Positions 1-29,934 are shown, numbered from the stretch's first letter. The stretch: 64,000 nucleotides of DNA from Atriophallophorus winterbourni (GCA_013407085.1 JACCGJ010013494.1:1-64000), one strand, 5' to 3'. The notes: generated by a model from the letters alone, not told the origin. Translations and numbers: made by a program.

Positions 1-700
1 ATATTACCGAAAAACAACAAATTTGAAGCAAAGACAACCCATTCGATGCAATCGATGAGAACAATCAACTATGACGCTGAGTGATAAATTCGTAACTACG
101 CAGTACGCAAAAAAGTGAATGTTATTTTCAAATAGTTATTCCACATGATGCAAAACGGAAATTCATTTCCGGCATCTGGATTTCACCGCTGCGTGCGCCA
201 TTTATCTTTTTAGTTACTTAAACTCCGTTCAACATCGAAAGGCTAATGCTAGGCGATTAATTAACGTAGTGATGCCAAAGTGACAAGCATTTCGGATCGC
301 TGGCACAACCTGTGCTTACGCCTTGCTGATTAATTCGTGTCGATCGCCCTCACATTGCAAGCATATCTCATGCTTCGGCTCACCAAATAAAATTTGATTA
401 CCTCAAATTTGACGTTTCACAATTGCTCCGATTGTCAGAAAGGCATCAGATTTCGCTTACATCTTTCTTTTATGGTTATAAAATCCACGGGGTGACGCAT
501 ATGTCTGATTTCATGAAAACGAAACACTGCAGGATATGAGTTCACAAGTTGGCTAACATGATATGAGGTCATAATTAATCTTCGACAAATCTGAATAATC
601 ACTGTAATGGGGAAATTGGATGAAGTAAGCTCGCGCACAAATTTGCAACCAAGTGATGTTTGGACTACGAAACTTCAGACGGACCAATGATGTCTATTAG
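1..700. other. No recognisable feature
   Basis: I see no convincing coding, RNA or repeat signature here. The open frames are short and show no family motif. It may be an upstream intron of the prominin gene that lies downstream on the + strand. Confidence 0.5.
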
Positions 701-2528
701 ATATTGCGCGACAACTTGGTGCTACTACACGTTATTGCCAAATAAGTGTGCCTGCCTCATTCGAAAAGACAGAAAAGATTACCAAATCAGTCTTGTCGAA
801 AAATTCATTATAAATCCCAAAGCATTGTATAAGCGCGTCAACGACCTCCGGAACGTTAAATGGGAATACCGCCACTGGTCTCAGGTACTGGAATAGTGAC
901 GTCATTTAAAGATTGCACTAACGTTTTCCGACAACAATTCGCATCAGTTATCTTACAAGTGTCGACCCATAGACAGTCCTTAAACTCTGAGAGCTGCAGC
1001 CTGCCAATTCTTCACGATGTGGAGTTTCCACCTATGTTGTTCAAACAAAATTATTGACGATGAAGAGAACAGACTCACCCGGTATAGACAATATACACGC
1101 AAACAGTTTGCACAATCTATCTTCCGAGTTGGCAATACCGACATCTGACGTATTCACGATGATGTTCGAGCAGAGCTTTGTACCAGAAACTTGGAAAACT
1201 GCCCTGTATAGTCCCATCTATAAGGGTGGCAAAAGAAATGATCCATTAAACTATCGCCCGATAGCGTTATTACCAGTGCTATCAAAATTAATTGAGTGCA
1301 TAATAGCTGATACCTCACGGAATCACTTTGAGATTAATAATTTAATCTCCGAGGCACAGCATAGATTCAGGAAAAAACGATCCTGCCTGACAAACTTGCT
1401 ATTAGCAAAAGAATATTGGTCTGAGCTACTGGGTGCCAGCAACTCCGTGGACGTAATATATATCGATTTCTCAAAAGCCTTCGATCGTGTGAATCACGAA
1501 ATACTTTCGTCGAAACTACTCAACTAAGAAGTACAGGGTAAAATCCATGCATGGATTAAAGAATGATTGATATCTCGTGAGATGTACGTGAGAGTCAAAA
1601 ACGAACTATCCGAGTCGATTAAATTTGCCCGTGGTGTCCCACAAGGATCAGTCCTTGGACCGCTTTTGTTTTTAATATATATAAACGACTTGCCTACTGT
1701 ATTGCAGTCGTCCGTGCTTATTTTCGCTGATGACGCAAAGTTTTGGCGCAAGATAAACTCCACAGACGACACACTGAAAATGCAACGGGATCTCGATATG
1801 ATTCACACTTGGTCAATAGACAACGAAATGCCCCTGAATGCTTCGAAATGCAGCCTATTGTCTCTCAACAGCAAGTCGACCAAAGAATATTATCTTGGTC
1901 GCAAAGTTATTAAACCCGTCTCTTCCGAAAAAGATTTAGGTGTGATTATCCAATCAGACTTAGGAAACTCAATGCAATGTCGACTGGCTGCCTGCAAAGC
2001 TGAAAACAACTTGGGTCTCCTTAGAAGAGTCCTAGGTTCGTTTGACCCCAATATTGCCCGCAAATTGATTTCAACGTACATCCGTCCTCATGTTGAATAT
2101 GCTATACCGACATTGGATCCTTGGTTGAAAATAGATATTCTGCTATTAGAAACTCCACAGCGCAGAGCGACAAAACTCGTCCTGGGACTATCAAATTATC
2201 TATACGAAATGCGACTTAAATTATTGAATTTGATTCGGCTCAATACAAACGGAAACTTGGAGCACTAATATTCATTTGGACATTGCTTAATCAAACAAAT
2301 CATCCTTGCGGCCATTTGTTTCATCTTTCCCATAACACACATATGCGAGGTCACCAATCGAAACTTTACCGACAGCATAGCAGTTTGAACTGCCGCAAAT
2401 ATGCATTTTCCGTTCGCAATGTGCAATTGTGGAACAGTTTACCTACTCATGTGGTCCAATCTGGAACCATTGAAGTTTTCAAGAAATCACTAGATATCCA
2501 CATGGACAAGAATGATTTTTATGTTTGA
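700..2528 (+). pseudogene. Degenerate CR1-like LINE, linker plus reverse transcriptase
   Basis: This is a 5'-truncated non-LTR retrotransposon ORF2. The linker after the endonuclease is visible first (KDRKDYQISLVEKF). It is followed by the RT fingers (WKTALYSPIYKGGKRNDPLNY), the palm ([41 protein letters not shown] near 1730-1750) and thumb/C-terminal motifs (SEKDLGVIIQSDL; WNSLPTHVV). The frame is broken by stops at about 1527 and 1565 and by a shift near 2268-2283, so no protein can be made. The endonuclease domain and 5' end are missing, as is usual for CR1 copies. It is probably an intronic insertion in the sense direction of prominin. Confidence 0.85.
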
Positions 2529-2894
2529 CTATAATCGTACAATGTTTTGATTTTTTTACCATCCAAACCGATGTACATTTTTGTGGGTCTTGTAAAGCAT
2601 AGCTTTTTACCTGCATATAATCTATGAGTAAATCTATGAATAAATGGAGATATGACAGTGAAATAAATGTTTAGCGCATAAAAGTTCTCGCGAGATGAGA
2701 GCACAAAGCACAAGTGAGGATTGAAAAACATGAGACGCGAGGATCCAAAATAATGTTGAAATTGTTTGCTCTGGAAAACATTCTGAGAACTGTTTCGTAT
2801 TGCGCTGCTTCTTACATAGAGATTCAAAATGTGTTTGTAGTCAAGTTTATAAATGCTTATTTGTTGCTGGGTATAAGAATAACATGATAACTTA

Positions 2895-2950
2895 TTTTGA
2901 AAGGAAAACCTCATTTGCATGCATTTTCATCACAGACCCACGATCAGAAC
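2895..2950 (-). repeat. Short piece resembling the Penelope-like terminal repeat
   Basis: The stretch around gcatgcattttcatcaca resembles the segment that precedes the hammerhead-like core at 45140-45170 (gcatgcatctccatcaca). Only about 50 bases align by eye, so this is a weak call. Confidence 0.3.
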
Positions 2951-3102
2951 CCAATGCCTATTTTTCTACTTGGTTTCAACTATGTTCATAGCACTTGCCG
3001 GCTGTATCTACGTGCTGCAATCAAATAGCCGTGGCGGAATTAAAGTTCACCATGGATCATATGATGAGCTTAAAAGCCGACATTCCTTGAATATTTCTAC
3101 CT
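2936..3102 (+). CDS. Possible TM2 exon of prominin
   Basis: An open frame here encodes a hydrophobic stretch (FFYLVSTMFIALAGCIYVL) followed by a polar run ending YDELKSRHSLN. That is the layout expected for prominin TM2 and the start of the first large extracellular loop, just upstream of the first confident exon. A pyrimidine-rich stretch ends in cag near 2935. Against it, the best donor (3103, gtgatt) leaves phase 1 whereas the next exon needs phase 0, and the acceptor lies in repeat-like sequence. An undetected small exon between 3110 and 3544 would be needed. Confidence 0.25.
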
Positions 3103-3109
3103 GTGATTG

Positions 3110-3544
3110 ATCAAAACCTAATTGCTACGCTGCACGATTTCCAAGGGACAATTTAACACACAATAGCTACTGATAATGTTGAGGGGTCATTGTAGTATTG
3201 TGATAAATCGTGCCTCATTCAATAAATTCAAATCAAGACCGCGGATGCCGGGCGCTGATCAACGACTTCTCTACTATGCCCGATGTGTCTAAAGGGTCTA
3301 GTATGATAAACACGATTGATTGAATACCACTAAACGTATCACGAAAATAATAGGACCCAGAATAAAATAAATTATTTACTGAATTCTGAACTTCTGCCAT
3401 TTGTACAAATGAAAACCTCAATGAGCATATAAGTAGTTTAAAAACAGATCATTAGCAAAAAATTTACATTGCAAATAAGTTGTATCTAATAATAAAAACG
3501 TAGCTTGTGTCTTCTTTCCTGCTCCACATTTTTCTCAAATCTAG
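3110..3544. other. Intronic sequence, nothing recognised
   Basis: AT-rich sequence with no long frame or family motif. It ends in a pyrimidine-rich tract and tag acceptor directly before the exon at 3545. Confidence 0.5.
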
Positions 3545-21508
<17,964 letters not shown>

Positions 21509-24230
21509 TTTGTATTGCTCTACCCTTCAGCTATTAAAACATTCTGTCGCGCAAGCTTGCTAATGTGTTGTTCAACGCAGAACATACATATTTTTGCAAA
21601 CATAGTTCTTATTCGGTGTAAATTGTGTAAACATTTTGATTTGAAAACAATGTTTTAGATTAAGGTACACCAACATTTACGTTGAATCGATTTGTTGGTT
21701 GTGAGCCTCGTTTCGAATACTTGGTACCGCTGATCTCTTAGCCTCTATCGCATGAACACATTTAAACGTGAAAGTGGAATTGCATTGATGTATAGTACGC
21801 TACTGGTTCATTTTCCATGAGGAAGTACACGCGGTATTAGTTCGTACACAGGTTAGAATGCAAAGCTGCTGTAGTTTATTTCTTGACAATTTCTGTAACC
21901 ATTTGACACCTGGGAATGATGGAAATCTGTGATATGAATGTGATCCCAAGTGTACAACCGTGACGGGTATCCAAGCTGGATAGTCCGATGGCCATGGTGT
22001 TTATCATAAAAGGATTAAAATTGTCATCGATAGTAATTATCTGATAAACAAAAGGTTTTGTGAAATTCATGTAGACGATGACTAAAATTAAAGACATTTT
22101 AACAGCGTGATTCAGTGAACTGAGAAATGTTTACTCGCAATGAAAATAAACAATAATATTGCGAAAGGTTACTTATTGGTGATTGACCGGTCTCTGTTTT
22201 TAAGTTGGTTGTGAATGTTTCAATATTATTTAAGTATTGTATATCAACTCTAACATAAACGTCAACTACGCGGACTTGCAAGTATTTCTTCATCAGTAGC
22301 TAAAGAGTAATAAATAATTTTGATCACGTCATACAGAACAAATAATTAAGCTTGCGTCTAATAAGTTTCTTCGGATCTGGAAGGCAAAAGTACACATTTT
22401 GTCAGTTCAGTATAACTATTTCTAAATTCAGTATCTACCCATATAAAAAATTGCTTGAATTCCATCACACTGCAATTAGCGTAATCAGACGATTCTGATC
22501 ATTACTGAGAAGATATAGTGATAGGATTCCAAAATGTCTGAGTTTCGATTATGGCAAAAAGAGTAAAATTAACAAAAAATGCTTAAATGAACTTGCGAAT
22601 TAGTTATTAAATGACTAAAGAAAATAATAGAATGAAAACCTTTATGTTGTTACCATTTACGTCATTTATAGATTCTTACTTCAACCAAAATTCAACTATT
22701 GCGTTGGGATTGGATTATTGACAAACCATTCTAATCAGTCACCGATTTTGGGACTTAGCTTTTTCCCAACGTGAAATTAAGTCTTAGGATGCGAATCCGG
22801 ATTTATCATCGAACTCTTGAAATTATTTTTAGATAAAAGTCAGAACAACTGACGAAATTCAGGTCACGAATACGCATGCATAATGAGTGGCATCATCCAC
22901 GATACCGTTCGTGTGCTCTCGACATAATTTTCAGAATACTTATACTACACATTTATAGCCCCATACGTCAACCCAAACCACAGTGTGTTATCGTCCGACG
23001 AACTGAGAAGAAAATTGTGGGCATAAGACAAAATGACACATAAAGGGAGAGTCGTCAATTGAAATATAATAAGAACACGAAATGATTATATCTACTGGTT
23101 CCCACTGAATGCCAGAGGACGAACATTTCGACACGTGAGTTCATGTATAGCTAAGAAACGTGTTACTTAATAATAGAGATGGTCTAACAGTTGTATGCAC
23201 TCGTAAATATAATCGTGAGTTTCTTGTTATTGATTGGGTCATCAGCAATCAAGGTCACAAGGCTGAATGCATTTTCTTCCAGATGTGGCTGATACAAGTT
23301 TTGACACGGATTCCCTCAATAGATTGGTATTGCGAACTTTATCCAGCAGATAGATGTTATATCATTCGATTTGTAAAGCCTCCTCAATAAGATGTGTAAC
23401 AGTGTTATTCAAATGACTGCAGCTACTGCCGGAATCCAATCGAATTGTTGCGGTGTAGTTGCGTTAGCGTTGAGTGCTAATCACAATATTTCTGGTGATA
23501 TGCTTAACGCCAAACATCGAAAATATTTAATCGCATGAAATACAAAATCTCACGCTCAAACGTTACAGAAGCGATGGTGAAAATAGCATCAACAATACTT
23601 TCATCGTCAATTTTGTCGAACCAGTTTTGTAAAGAACAATTAAACGAGCTACAAATTGTGTTTCTAAATTGCTCACCACTTACCTACTAGAAAGGATGTC
23701 TAGTTGATTCCTTTATCGTTTGTCGACCGTCAGATCAGTTTCAGTCTTGTTTTAAGCATTAAGGTGAAATAATATTGTAATGTTCAAGGTTTTCGTTCTT
23801 TGGGGTGCGTACAACGAACTAACCACACTGTTCAAATGAAGATTCAGAAATGAAACAAGTTGAAACGCTTGAGTCGTTTTCGGATGACCAATAATTTGTG
23901 GTACAAACATCATGTGTATTCTCGATCCGCATCCATTTTCTGCGTGTTTGCCACTTTACGGTAGAAATAATAAGCATAGATTCCCCAGTATACCTTAGTC
24001 TGATATAAACAACGCCCTAAGCATGTAGCTTATAATCGTTATGAAAGAGGTATTCTGAAATAACGGTTTTCAACATTAAGGTTTTACGTAAGAACATATT
24101 GCTTCATTAAAAGTCGCTAAATTTTAATTAATACCAAGTTTCTGTCTCTTCCAAACAATAGTAACCAGCGGTTGTAAATGGTAAATGATGATGTTATCAG
24201 GAACATATTCGGCTCCATTAGGATTTGAAT
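21509..24230. other. Region downstream of prominin, nothing recognised
   Basis: About 2.7 kb without a supported gene. The largest frames (23160-23390 +, 22097-21876 -) show no family motif or codon pattern that I trust. Confidence 0.45.
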
Positions 24231-24600
24231 ATCGTCAAAAATGGAAATTTTTGCTTTGCATTACGCTGATAATAAATGTCACCCTACGCATCTGTGGAGG
24301 TAATCAAGAACCTGGGAAACCTCTTACCCGGGTGCGGAGAACAGTATCACGGGTCTAGTTAATAGGTGATTTTAACCTACCGGAAATTGGCTGCGACACT
24401 CAGATGACATGTGATTAGATTTTAGGGCCATCTCAATTGGCTACACTCTAGTAAGTTTCAACTGCACGTTATTGGAAAGACTAGGTACGTGAATGGACAC
24501 TCACTATCCACACTGCACATTGATCTGTCAAAAGGTCATAAATATGTATAAAACCTATGGTATGGCTCAACTATACGAAGAATGACCATATCACCATGAA
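24230..24600 (+). pseudogene. CR1-like LINE, endonuclease fragment
   Basis: The + strand contains LIGDFNLPEIGCDTQ (from about 24355), matching the GDFN motif of AP-type endonucleases in these LINEs. Degraded sequence with several stops follows. Confidence 0.6.
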
Positions 24601-24745
24601 CTCATATTTCATAACTCAGAATATTTTATGACAGAACAAGCAATAAGCTTAACAAATAGCACGGGGTGACGAGGCATATAGAGTACTAATATAAATGAAA
24701 CTTTCAAGAATCAATGGGGACAGTCACATACCGCATGGTTCGACA
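24600..24745 (-). repeat. CR1-like 3' UTR remnant
   Basis: The stretch ctcagaatattttatgacag to agcttaacaaatagca resembles the 3' end of the minus-strand LINE at 5950-6070. The piece cagtcacataccgcatggtt also occurs at 10441 in the 3' UTR of another copy. This is a strongly 5'-truncated LINE end, adjacent to the gypsy LTR. Confidence 0.6.
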
Positions 24746-24751
24746 TGTATT

Positions 24752-25081
24752 TGTAGCACTTGTATATTATTTATTCTTAATCAATTCTGACAATATTTTT
24801 CATTGTTATTATTGTACCGTATCTTGCATTTTGTTTTAATGTTTGGTTACACAACATACATTTTTTAGAACTCGACTCGCGCTTCTGATTTGGCGTGCTT
24901 GTGGATTCGGTTGATTGGACTCGATGTTAACATTCTGTTGCGACTAACAATCTCGACATCAATTTCAGCATTCGTTGGAATTTATTTTCCTTCAAGAATA
25001 TTTCTAGAGCAAAAGAAGGATATTGTAACTGATTTGTATTCTCTGAACATTTCGTGAGTTACAGCTATTTTCTGTAATTTC
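24752..25081 (+). repeat. Gypsy 5' LTR, part 1 (330 bp)
   Basis: The sequence starts TGTAGCACTTG and matches 34025-34354 with scattered substitutions (for example ttaatgtttggttacac against ttaatgttttgatacac). It breaks at gtaatttc, where the CR1-like element begins. Confidence 0.95.
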
Positions 25082-25578
25082 AGACGTTAACAGACGGACG
25101 CATAATTTTGTGCTCTGATACTTTTGAACATTACTCGTCACTCGTTGATCCTATTCGGATTATTCTTACACCATTGGATTTCGCTTGAAGAGATCTATTG
25201 GACTTAATCAGCTTCAGTGTCCAGTGATCAATATTTCGGAAGTTATTATTTTCCACATCACCGTGGAAATTGTGTGCGCGAGCAAAATTTGTTGTCGCTG
25301 TTTTGACTTGGTCGGGACCAATATCGTTCGGAAGATCTTCTTCAACTGAATTCAACAAGCCGTGCATCGTTTGTGCAAGATCAAATCTACGATCACCACG
25401 ACTGTTTTAATTGGTAATTTGCATCCAATACATTGCGATACGTTCCCACGCGAACCTCGCAAATTTCATCTCTCAACCGTGAACCGATCGATACGCGCCT
25501 AGGTGTTTTAGTGGAAGCTATCAACACCCCCATTCAACGATCAGACGACCTTGGCCAGACAACCTCAACAGCTATCGG

Positions 25579-26873
25579 ATGTCTAGACCTACGAAAACTA
25601 CGTGTCAAATTTGCAGAAAGGGGGTAAGTGTGAAATCGAAAGTAGTCATGTGTTATATGTGCTCTACTAAGATACACACTAATTGCGATAAACTTTTGAC
25701 TAACGAGGCAGTAGTCGTTATTAATAATCCGGAAATTCCTAGTGTCTGTTATGTATGCAGTGTCTGTAGAACAAAGTCGTTAAACGGCACCGGGACCAAT
25801 GCATCACAATCAGGAGACCTGGAAAATCGCGTCAAATACTTAGAGAACATTTCCCAAAAATTTGAGGAATCATTGAAGTCGATAGTAAATGCCCACAATA
25901 ACTCATTAAAAAGTGAAATCAACCCGAACCCAACGCTACATCCCGTAACTCCACAAGTTACTCCGTTACTTAAGGAGAATTTGCGGGAAGCTAAACAGCT
26001 GAGTAATGCTAACGCAAGCTGCGACTCAGATGTTAATCAGATTAGAAAGTCGAAGGGGCGTGTACTGACTGTCCACCAGCAGAATTCCTCTACTTCAAAA
26101 ACTAATGATGAAATGAAAAGAACTTTGATGAATCTCAGTGTAATTTGCACCAATGTGCCGGAGACATCAGGGACACTTTTCTCGAGTAGAAGAACTCACG
26201 ACATTGAACAATGGTACCAGCTGTGTTCAATGATGAATATGAGCTCGATACTGCCCGATTCAATAACCCGCCTAAGTCGGCACCCCAATTCTCCTCATCT
26301 CGATGAACCACGTTTACTGAGAATAACTTTCAAAAGCCAAAAAGAGATGGAAGACGTTCTGTTAAACTCTTATTTGCTACGTACATTCTCACAGACTAAA
26401 TGTCGCATACATGCAGATATTCCGTGGTGGGAGAGGAAAGGTAATTTAACAATGGGAAAAAATGTGACCAACGCAGTGTTGTTCTTCTTGGTGTTCCCGA
26501 ACACACTGACACTGCTTCAGGAAGTGAAATACAGCACCACGATTACAAACAGTGGCTCTATGTTGCCAACAGCATCGGGGCTCACGAGTCAGTGGTGGTG
26601 GACACTTTTAGAATACCTCGTTCACCAAACTATAAAGGTGACGGGCCAAAACCTCTGAAAGTAACATTTTTAACGAAAGGTATGATGGAATCAGTTAGGG
26701 CTAACTGGAAAGCAAACTATAGGAATCTCCCGAAGGATGTCAGAATGAGTGATCACAGACTTTCTACGCCTTCTAATGAACCACGCCTTCCACAATCAGA
26801 CGAGACTCCGATTAGAAACACTGTGGCAATCCCAAAAAACGACCGATGTCCGACTCTCGAAGGGTCGGACTAA
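25579..26873 (+). CDS. CR1-like ORF1 with PHD-type finger, one frame change
   Basis: The N-terminus has CQICRKG, VVMCYMC, KIHTNC and CYVCSVC, an eight-ligand PHD-like cluster (about residues 9-64). A coiled-coil-like middle follows (LENRVKYLENISQKFEESLK). The nucleic-acid-binding half has HDIEQWYQLCSMMNMSS, DEPRLLRITF and, in the other frame, VVVDTFRIPRSPNYKGDG and PKPLKVTFLTKGM. The reading frame must move by -1 near 26454-26462, at GGGAAAAAAT. The relative at 8993-9715 keeps this stretch in one frame, so a one-base loss is the simplest explanation. ORF1 proteins bind element RNA during retrotransposition. Confidence 0.8.
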
Positions 26874-29704
26874 TAGACGAGCTTTCAGCCCCATCACTGT
26901 ATACGAAAACCACAATCAATTGCCTATATACAAACGCACAATGCCTGTTAAACAAACTAACTGAACTGAAGGATCTCTGCAATCAGCACTCACTCGACGT
27001 CATAGCAATAACTGAGACATGGTTCCAACCTCACGTGAGCGATCGCGAGCTCTCTATTCCAAACATGACCCTGTTTCGGAGAGACCGCTTAAGAACAGGT
27101 GGTGGAGTAGCTGTTTACCACCATGACCGTTTATACTGTACGGTAGTTACAGATACTGAACTCGATCTGGAAGACAGTTTATGGTGCAACTTGAAGCTCG
27201 AATCAGGCGACAGTTGCATCGTTGGTGTAGTTTACCGTTCGCCATCATCATTGGATGCGTATAACGAAAACCTCTTGAAAGCAATGCAGTACGCCGGAAA
27301 ACAGCGCAATTCGCAATTGCTGATTATGGGAGACTTCAATCTGCCTCAACTATATAACCGAGTAGATCACCCACCCCTATCCCTAGACTACAAATTTCGA
27401 GAACTGTTTGATTACATCCCCTTGTATAATCATGTTTTCGATTATACACGACAACGAAATTTGCAACAGACTTCTGTTCTAGACCTAGTCTTAACGTCCG
27501 AAGCCACAGCCGTTGAAGATGTTCAGTATCACCCTCCGCTGGGTCGAAGCGACCACCTCGTTCTGCTATTTCAATACGTGTGCAACGCCAGTAGAATTGT
27601 AAAGCAAACAAAACAAAATAGAAAAGTGGATTACATTGGTTTGATGAAAACAATGGTAGCTTTTGATGAACATAATATAAATTTCAGTGATCCGGACTCG
27701 CATTGCACAACCCTGACAGATTACATAATCAACATGATACATTTCAATTCTAAAAATGTCCCGAAACATAATAGCAAAGAACCACAATTCAGAATTCGCA
27801 GTAGGACTAGAAAATGGTTGACAAAGCGAAATTTGGCATGGGCTATTCACAGGGTCTCCAGAACTGATTCGACGTGGGCAAACTTTCGCGAATTGCGGAA
27901 TCAGGTCACAAATCTCATCCGAGAGGACAAACAATATCACCAGCTTCAGCTGGCGGTAAGAATGCAGCGAAATCCCAAACTGCTTTATCGAACTGTTAAC
28001 AACACTACGAAGCTGAAACCCGGTGTTTTTCCGATCATGACAGATAACGGACTAACTGATTCTGTTCTGGAAACCGCTAACGCTCTAGCCAGTTTTTATT
28101 CACGAGTTTTCACCCCCAAGGATAAATTACAACCATCAGAATTGTCAGCAACAATTGTGCCGGAGACGATATGTGATATATGCATCAGTTCGGAAATAGT
28201 GCAGCACCACCTACGCAAGTTGAATATCAACAAGTCCCCGGGAGCTGACGGAATCACACCTGCAATACTAAAGTTATGCGGCAGTCAACTGTGCGAACCA
28301 CTTTGTGATTTATTTAATCACTCCTTGAGGGAGGGTGTTGTACCTAATGACTGGAAGAGAGGAATCATAACACCCATCTACAAAGGTGGAACTCGTTCTG
28401 ACCCAGCAAATTACCGCCCTGTTACACTCCTTCCAGTGATCTCAAAAATTATGGAGCGAATTGTGTGCGAAAGAATTGTGAGTCATCTCGAAGCCCAAAA
28501 CTTGTTGTCCAGAGAGCAACATGGATTTAGAAAGTCTCGTTCTTGCTTGACTAACCTACTGGAGACACTGGATGACTGGACGCAGGCAGTGGATAATGGT
28601 GGTTGCGTGCATGCGTGTTACTTGGACATATCAAAGGCGTTTGATCGCGTGGACCATTCTATACTGCTGCGCAAGTTGCACGATGTTGGTATTAATGGGT
28701 GCCTTCTTGTCTGGCTGAGAAGTTACCTTCTTGATCGCAAAGCAACTGTACGTATCGATGGTGTGATGTCTGGGGAAATCGAGGCCACTAGCGGTGTCCC
28801 ACAAGGTTCGGTACTTGGTCCGGTTCTCTTTTTGGTCTACATCAACGACCTTCCGAAACTTGTCACAGCCAAAATGGTTCTCTTTGCGGATGATGTTAAA
28901 ATTTGGATGCGAATCAAGTCAAGCGTGGACTGTTTGCGCTTACAAAGCGATTTGGATCTATTGAACAGCTGGTCGGAGAGAAATAAACTTCCATTCAACT
29001 TCCGAAAGTGTAAAATGTTGCAAATAGGCAAAGATTTTCCATTCTCATACAACCTTGGACCAAATCAACTGGAATGGACAACCAAAGAAAAAGACCTCGG
29101 CATATGGATTAGTGGAAGTTTGAAGTTTAGCATGCAATGCGAAGCAGTGTACAATCGAGCTAGCCGCATGCTAGGTATGCTTCGGCGTATTTTCGGACAT
29201 TTTTTCCGGGAATCATTCTCCATGCTCATAAATACGTATATTAACCCGGTGATGGATTACTCAGTGCAAGCTTGGGCACCGTGGCTACAAAAGGACATCA
29301 AGCTGCTCGAGAGGATCTATCACAGAGCAACTAAAATGGTTGGCTGCCTCCGCAACCTACCATATGAGAATCGACTTGAGCAGCTTAATTTGGATACACT
29401 GCTTCGCAGAAGGGTTCGATTCGATCTAATACTAACCTACAAAATAATGAACTCCAAGGCGCACCCTCTGAGGCACCTATTTCGCCTCCGGTCAAGCCAT
29501 GCCACACGTACTCACCCATTTGCATTTGATATTCCACATTCCCACCGGAACTGCCGTCGGTTCTTTTATTCGGTGCGCGTTTGTTTCTTATGGAACTCCC
29601 TACCGTCACATGTTGTCCAATCATCTAGTGAAAGGATTTTCAGGAACAAATTGGATATATTTATGCGTAGTAATTCCACCCTACATCCCGTATATATAAC
29701 ATGA
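26846..29704 (+). CDS. CR1-like ORF2: AP endonuclease and reverse transcriptase, intact
   Basis: 952 codons without interruption, overlapping the end of ORF1 by 28 nt in another frame. The endonuclease has CLYTNAQCLLNKL, VIAITETWF, GGGVAVYHHD, VGVVYRSPSS, IMGDFNLPQ (about residue 162), VLDLVLTSE and GRSDHLVLLF. The RT has [75 protein letters not shown] and VLFADDVKIW (catalytic FADD at 28883-28894). The C-terminus has EKDLGIWISGSL and YSVRVCFLWNSLP. It nicks target DNA and copies element RNA by target-primed reverse transcription. All visible catalytic motifs are present, so it may be functional. Confidence 0.95.
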   Translation: MSDSRRVGLIDELSAPSLYTKTTINCLYTNAQCLLNKLTELKDLCNQHSLDVIAITETWFQPHVSDRELSIPNMTLFRRDRLRTGGGVAVYHHDRLYCTVVTDTELDLEDSLWCNLKLESGDSCIVGVVYRSPSSLDAYNENLLKAMQYAGKQRNSQLLIMGDFNLPQLYNRVDHPPLSLDYKFRELFDYIPLYNHVFDYTRQRNLQQTSVLDLVLTSEATAVEDVQYHPPLGRSDHLVLLFQYVCNASRIVKQTKQNRKVDYIGLMKTMVAFDEHNINFSDPDSHCTTLTDYIINMIHFNSKNVPKHNSKEPQFRIRSRTRKWLTKRNLAWAIHRVSRTDSTWANFRELRNQVTNLIREDKQYHQLQLAVRMQRNPKLLYRTVNNTTKLKPGVFPIMTDNGLTDSVLETANALASFYSRVFTPKDKLQPSELSATIVPETICDICISSEIVQHHLRKLNINKSPGADGITPAILKLCGSQLCEPLCDLFNHSLREGVVPNDWKRGIITPIYKGGTRSDPANYRPVTLLPVISKIMERIVCERIVSHLEAQNLLSREQHGFRKSRSCLTNLLETLDDWTQAVDNGGCVHACYLDISKAFDRVDHSILLRKLHDVGINGCLLVWLRSYLLDRKATVRIDGVMSGEIEATSGVPQGSVLGPVLFLVYINDLPKLVTAKMVLFADDVKIWMRIKSSVDCLRLQSDLDLLNSWSERNKLPFNFRKCKMLQIGKDFPFSYNLGPNQLEWTTKEKDLGIWISGSLKFSMQCEAVYNRASRMLGMLRRIFGHFFRESFSMLINTYINPVMDYSVQAWAPWLQKDIKLLERIYHRATKMVGCLRNLPYENRLEQLNLDTLLRRRVRFDLILTYKIMNSKAHPLRHLFRLRSSHATRTHPFAFDIPHSHRNCRRFFYSVRVCFLWNSLPSHVVQSSSERIFRNKLDIFMRSNSTLHPVYIT

Positions 29705-29898
29705 TTTTTTTTCCAAACGAATATTTTTTACCCATCATACCGACACAATACATGGCATTTTTTTGCAACTACAAAACTGTCGATCTTCCTGAAGAATCAA
29801 TTTTTTGTTTATATATTTATTGTCCTTATACGAATATCCTGTGGTGTTGTACAGCTACGAGCTTTTTTATACCATAAATTCTTGAATCTTGAATCTTC

Positions 29899-29930
29899 TG
29901 CGTTCTTATTTTGAGTATTTATCCTCTACA
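29899..29930 (+). repeat. Gypsy 5' LTR, part 2 (32 bp)
   Basis: The sequence tgcgttcttattttgagtat to ctctaca continues the LTR exactly where part 1 stopped. 330 plus 32 equals 362, the length of the intact 3' LTR. Confidence 0.93.
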
Positions 29931-29934
29931 TATT

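Larger units (their letters stand above)
25082..29895 (+). mobile_element. Full-length CR1-like LINE inserted in the gypsy 5' LTR
   Basis: This 4.8-kb element has a 5' UTR of about 500 bp, ORF1 (25579 to about 26873, one frameshift), ORF2 (26846-29704, intact), a short 3' UTR and the tail cttgaatcttgaatc. The insertion splits the LTR exactly. The trinucleotide TTC is present at both junctions (25079-25081 and 29896-29898), the only sign of a target duplication. It is younger than the gypsy copy it interrupts and is the best-preserved element in the window. Confidence 0.93.

Noticed and set aside
26440..26470. A programmed frameshift as the firm explanation for ORF1.
   Set aside because: The related copy at 9715-8993 is in a single frame across the same place, so a mutation is the simpler reading; kept only as a low-interest finding.
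27336..27940. Minus-strand frames of about 105 and 124 codons.
   Set aside because: They are antisense shadows of the intact LINE ORF2.
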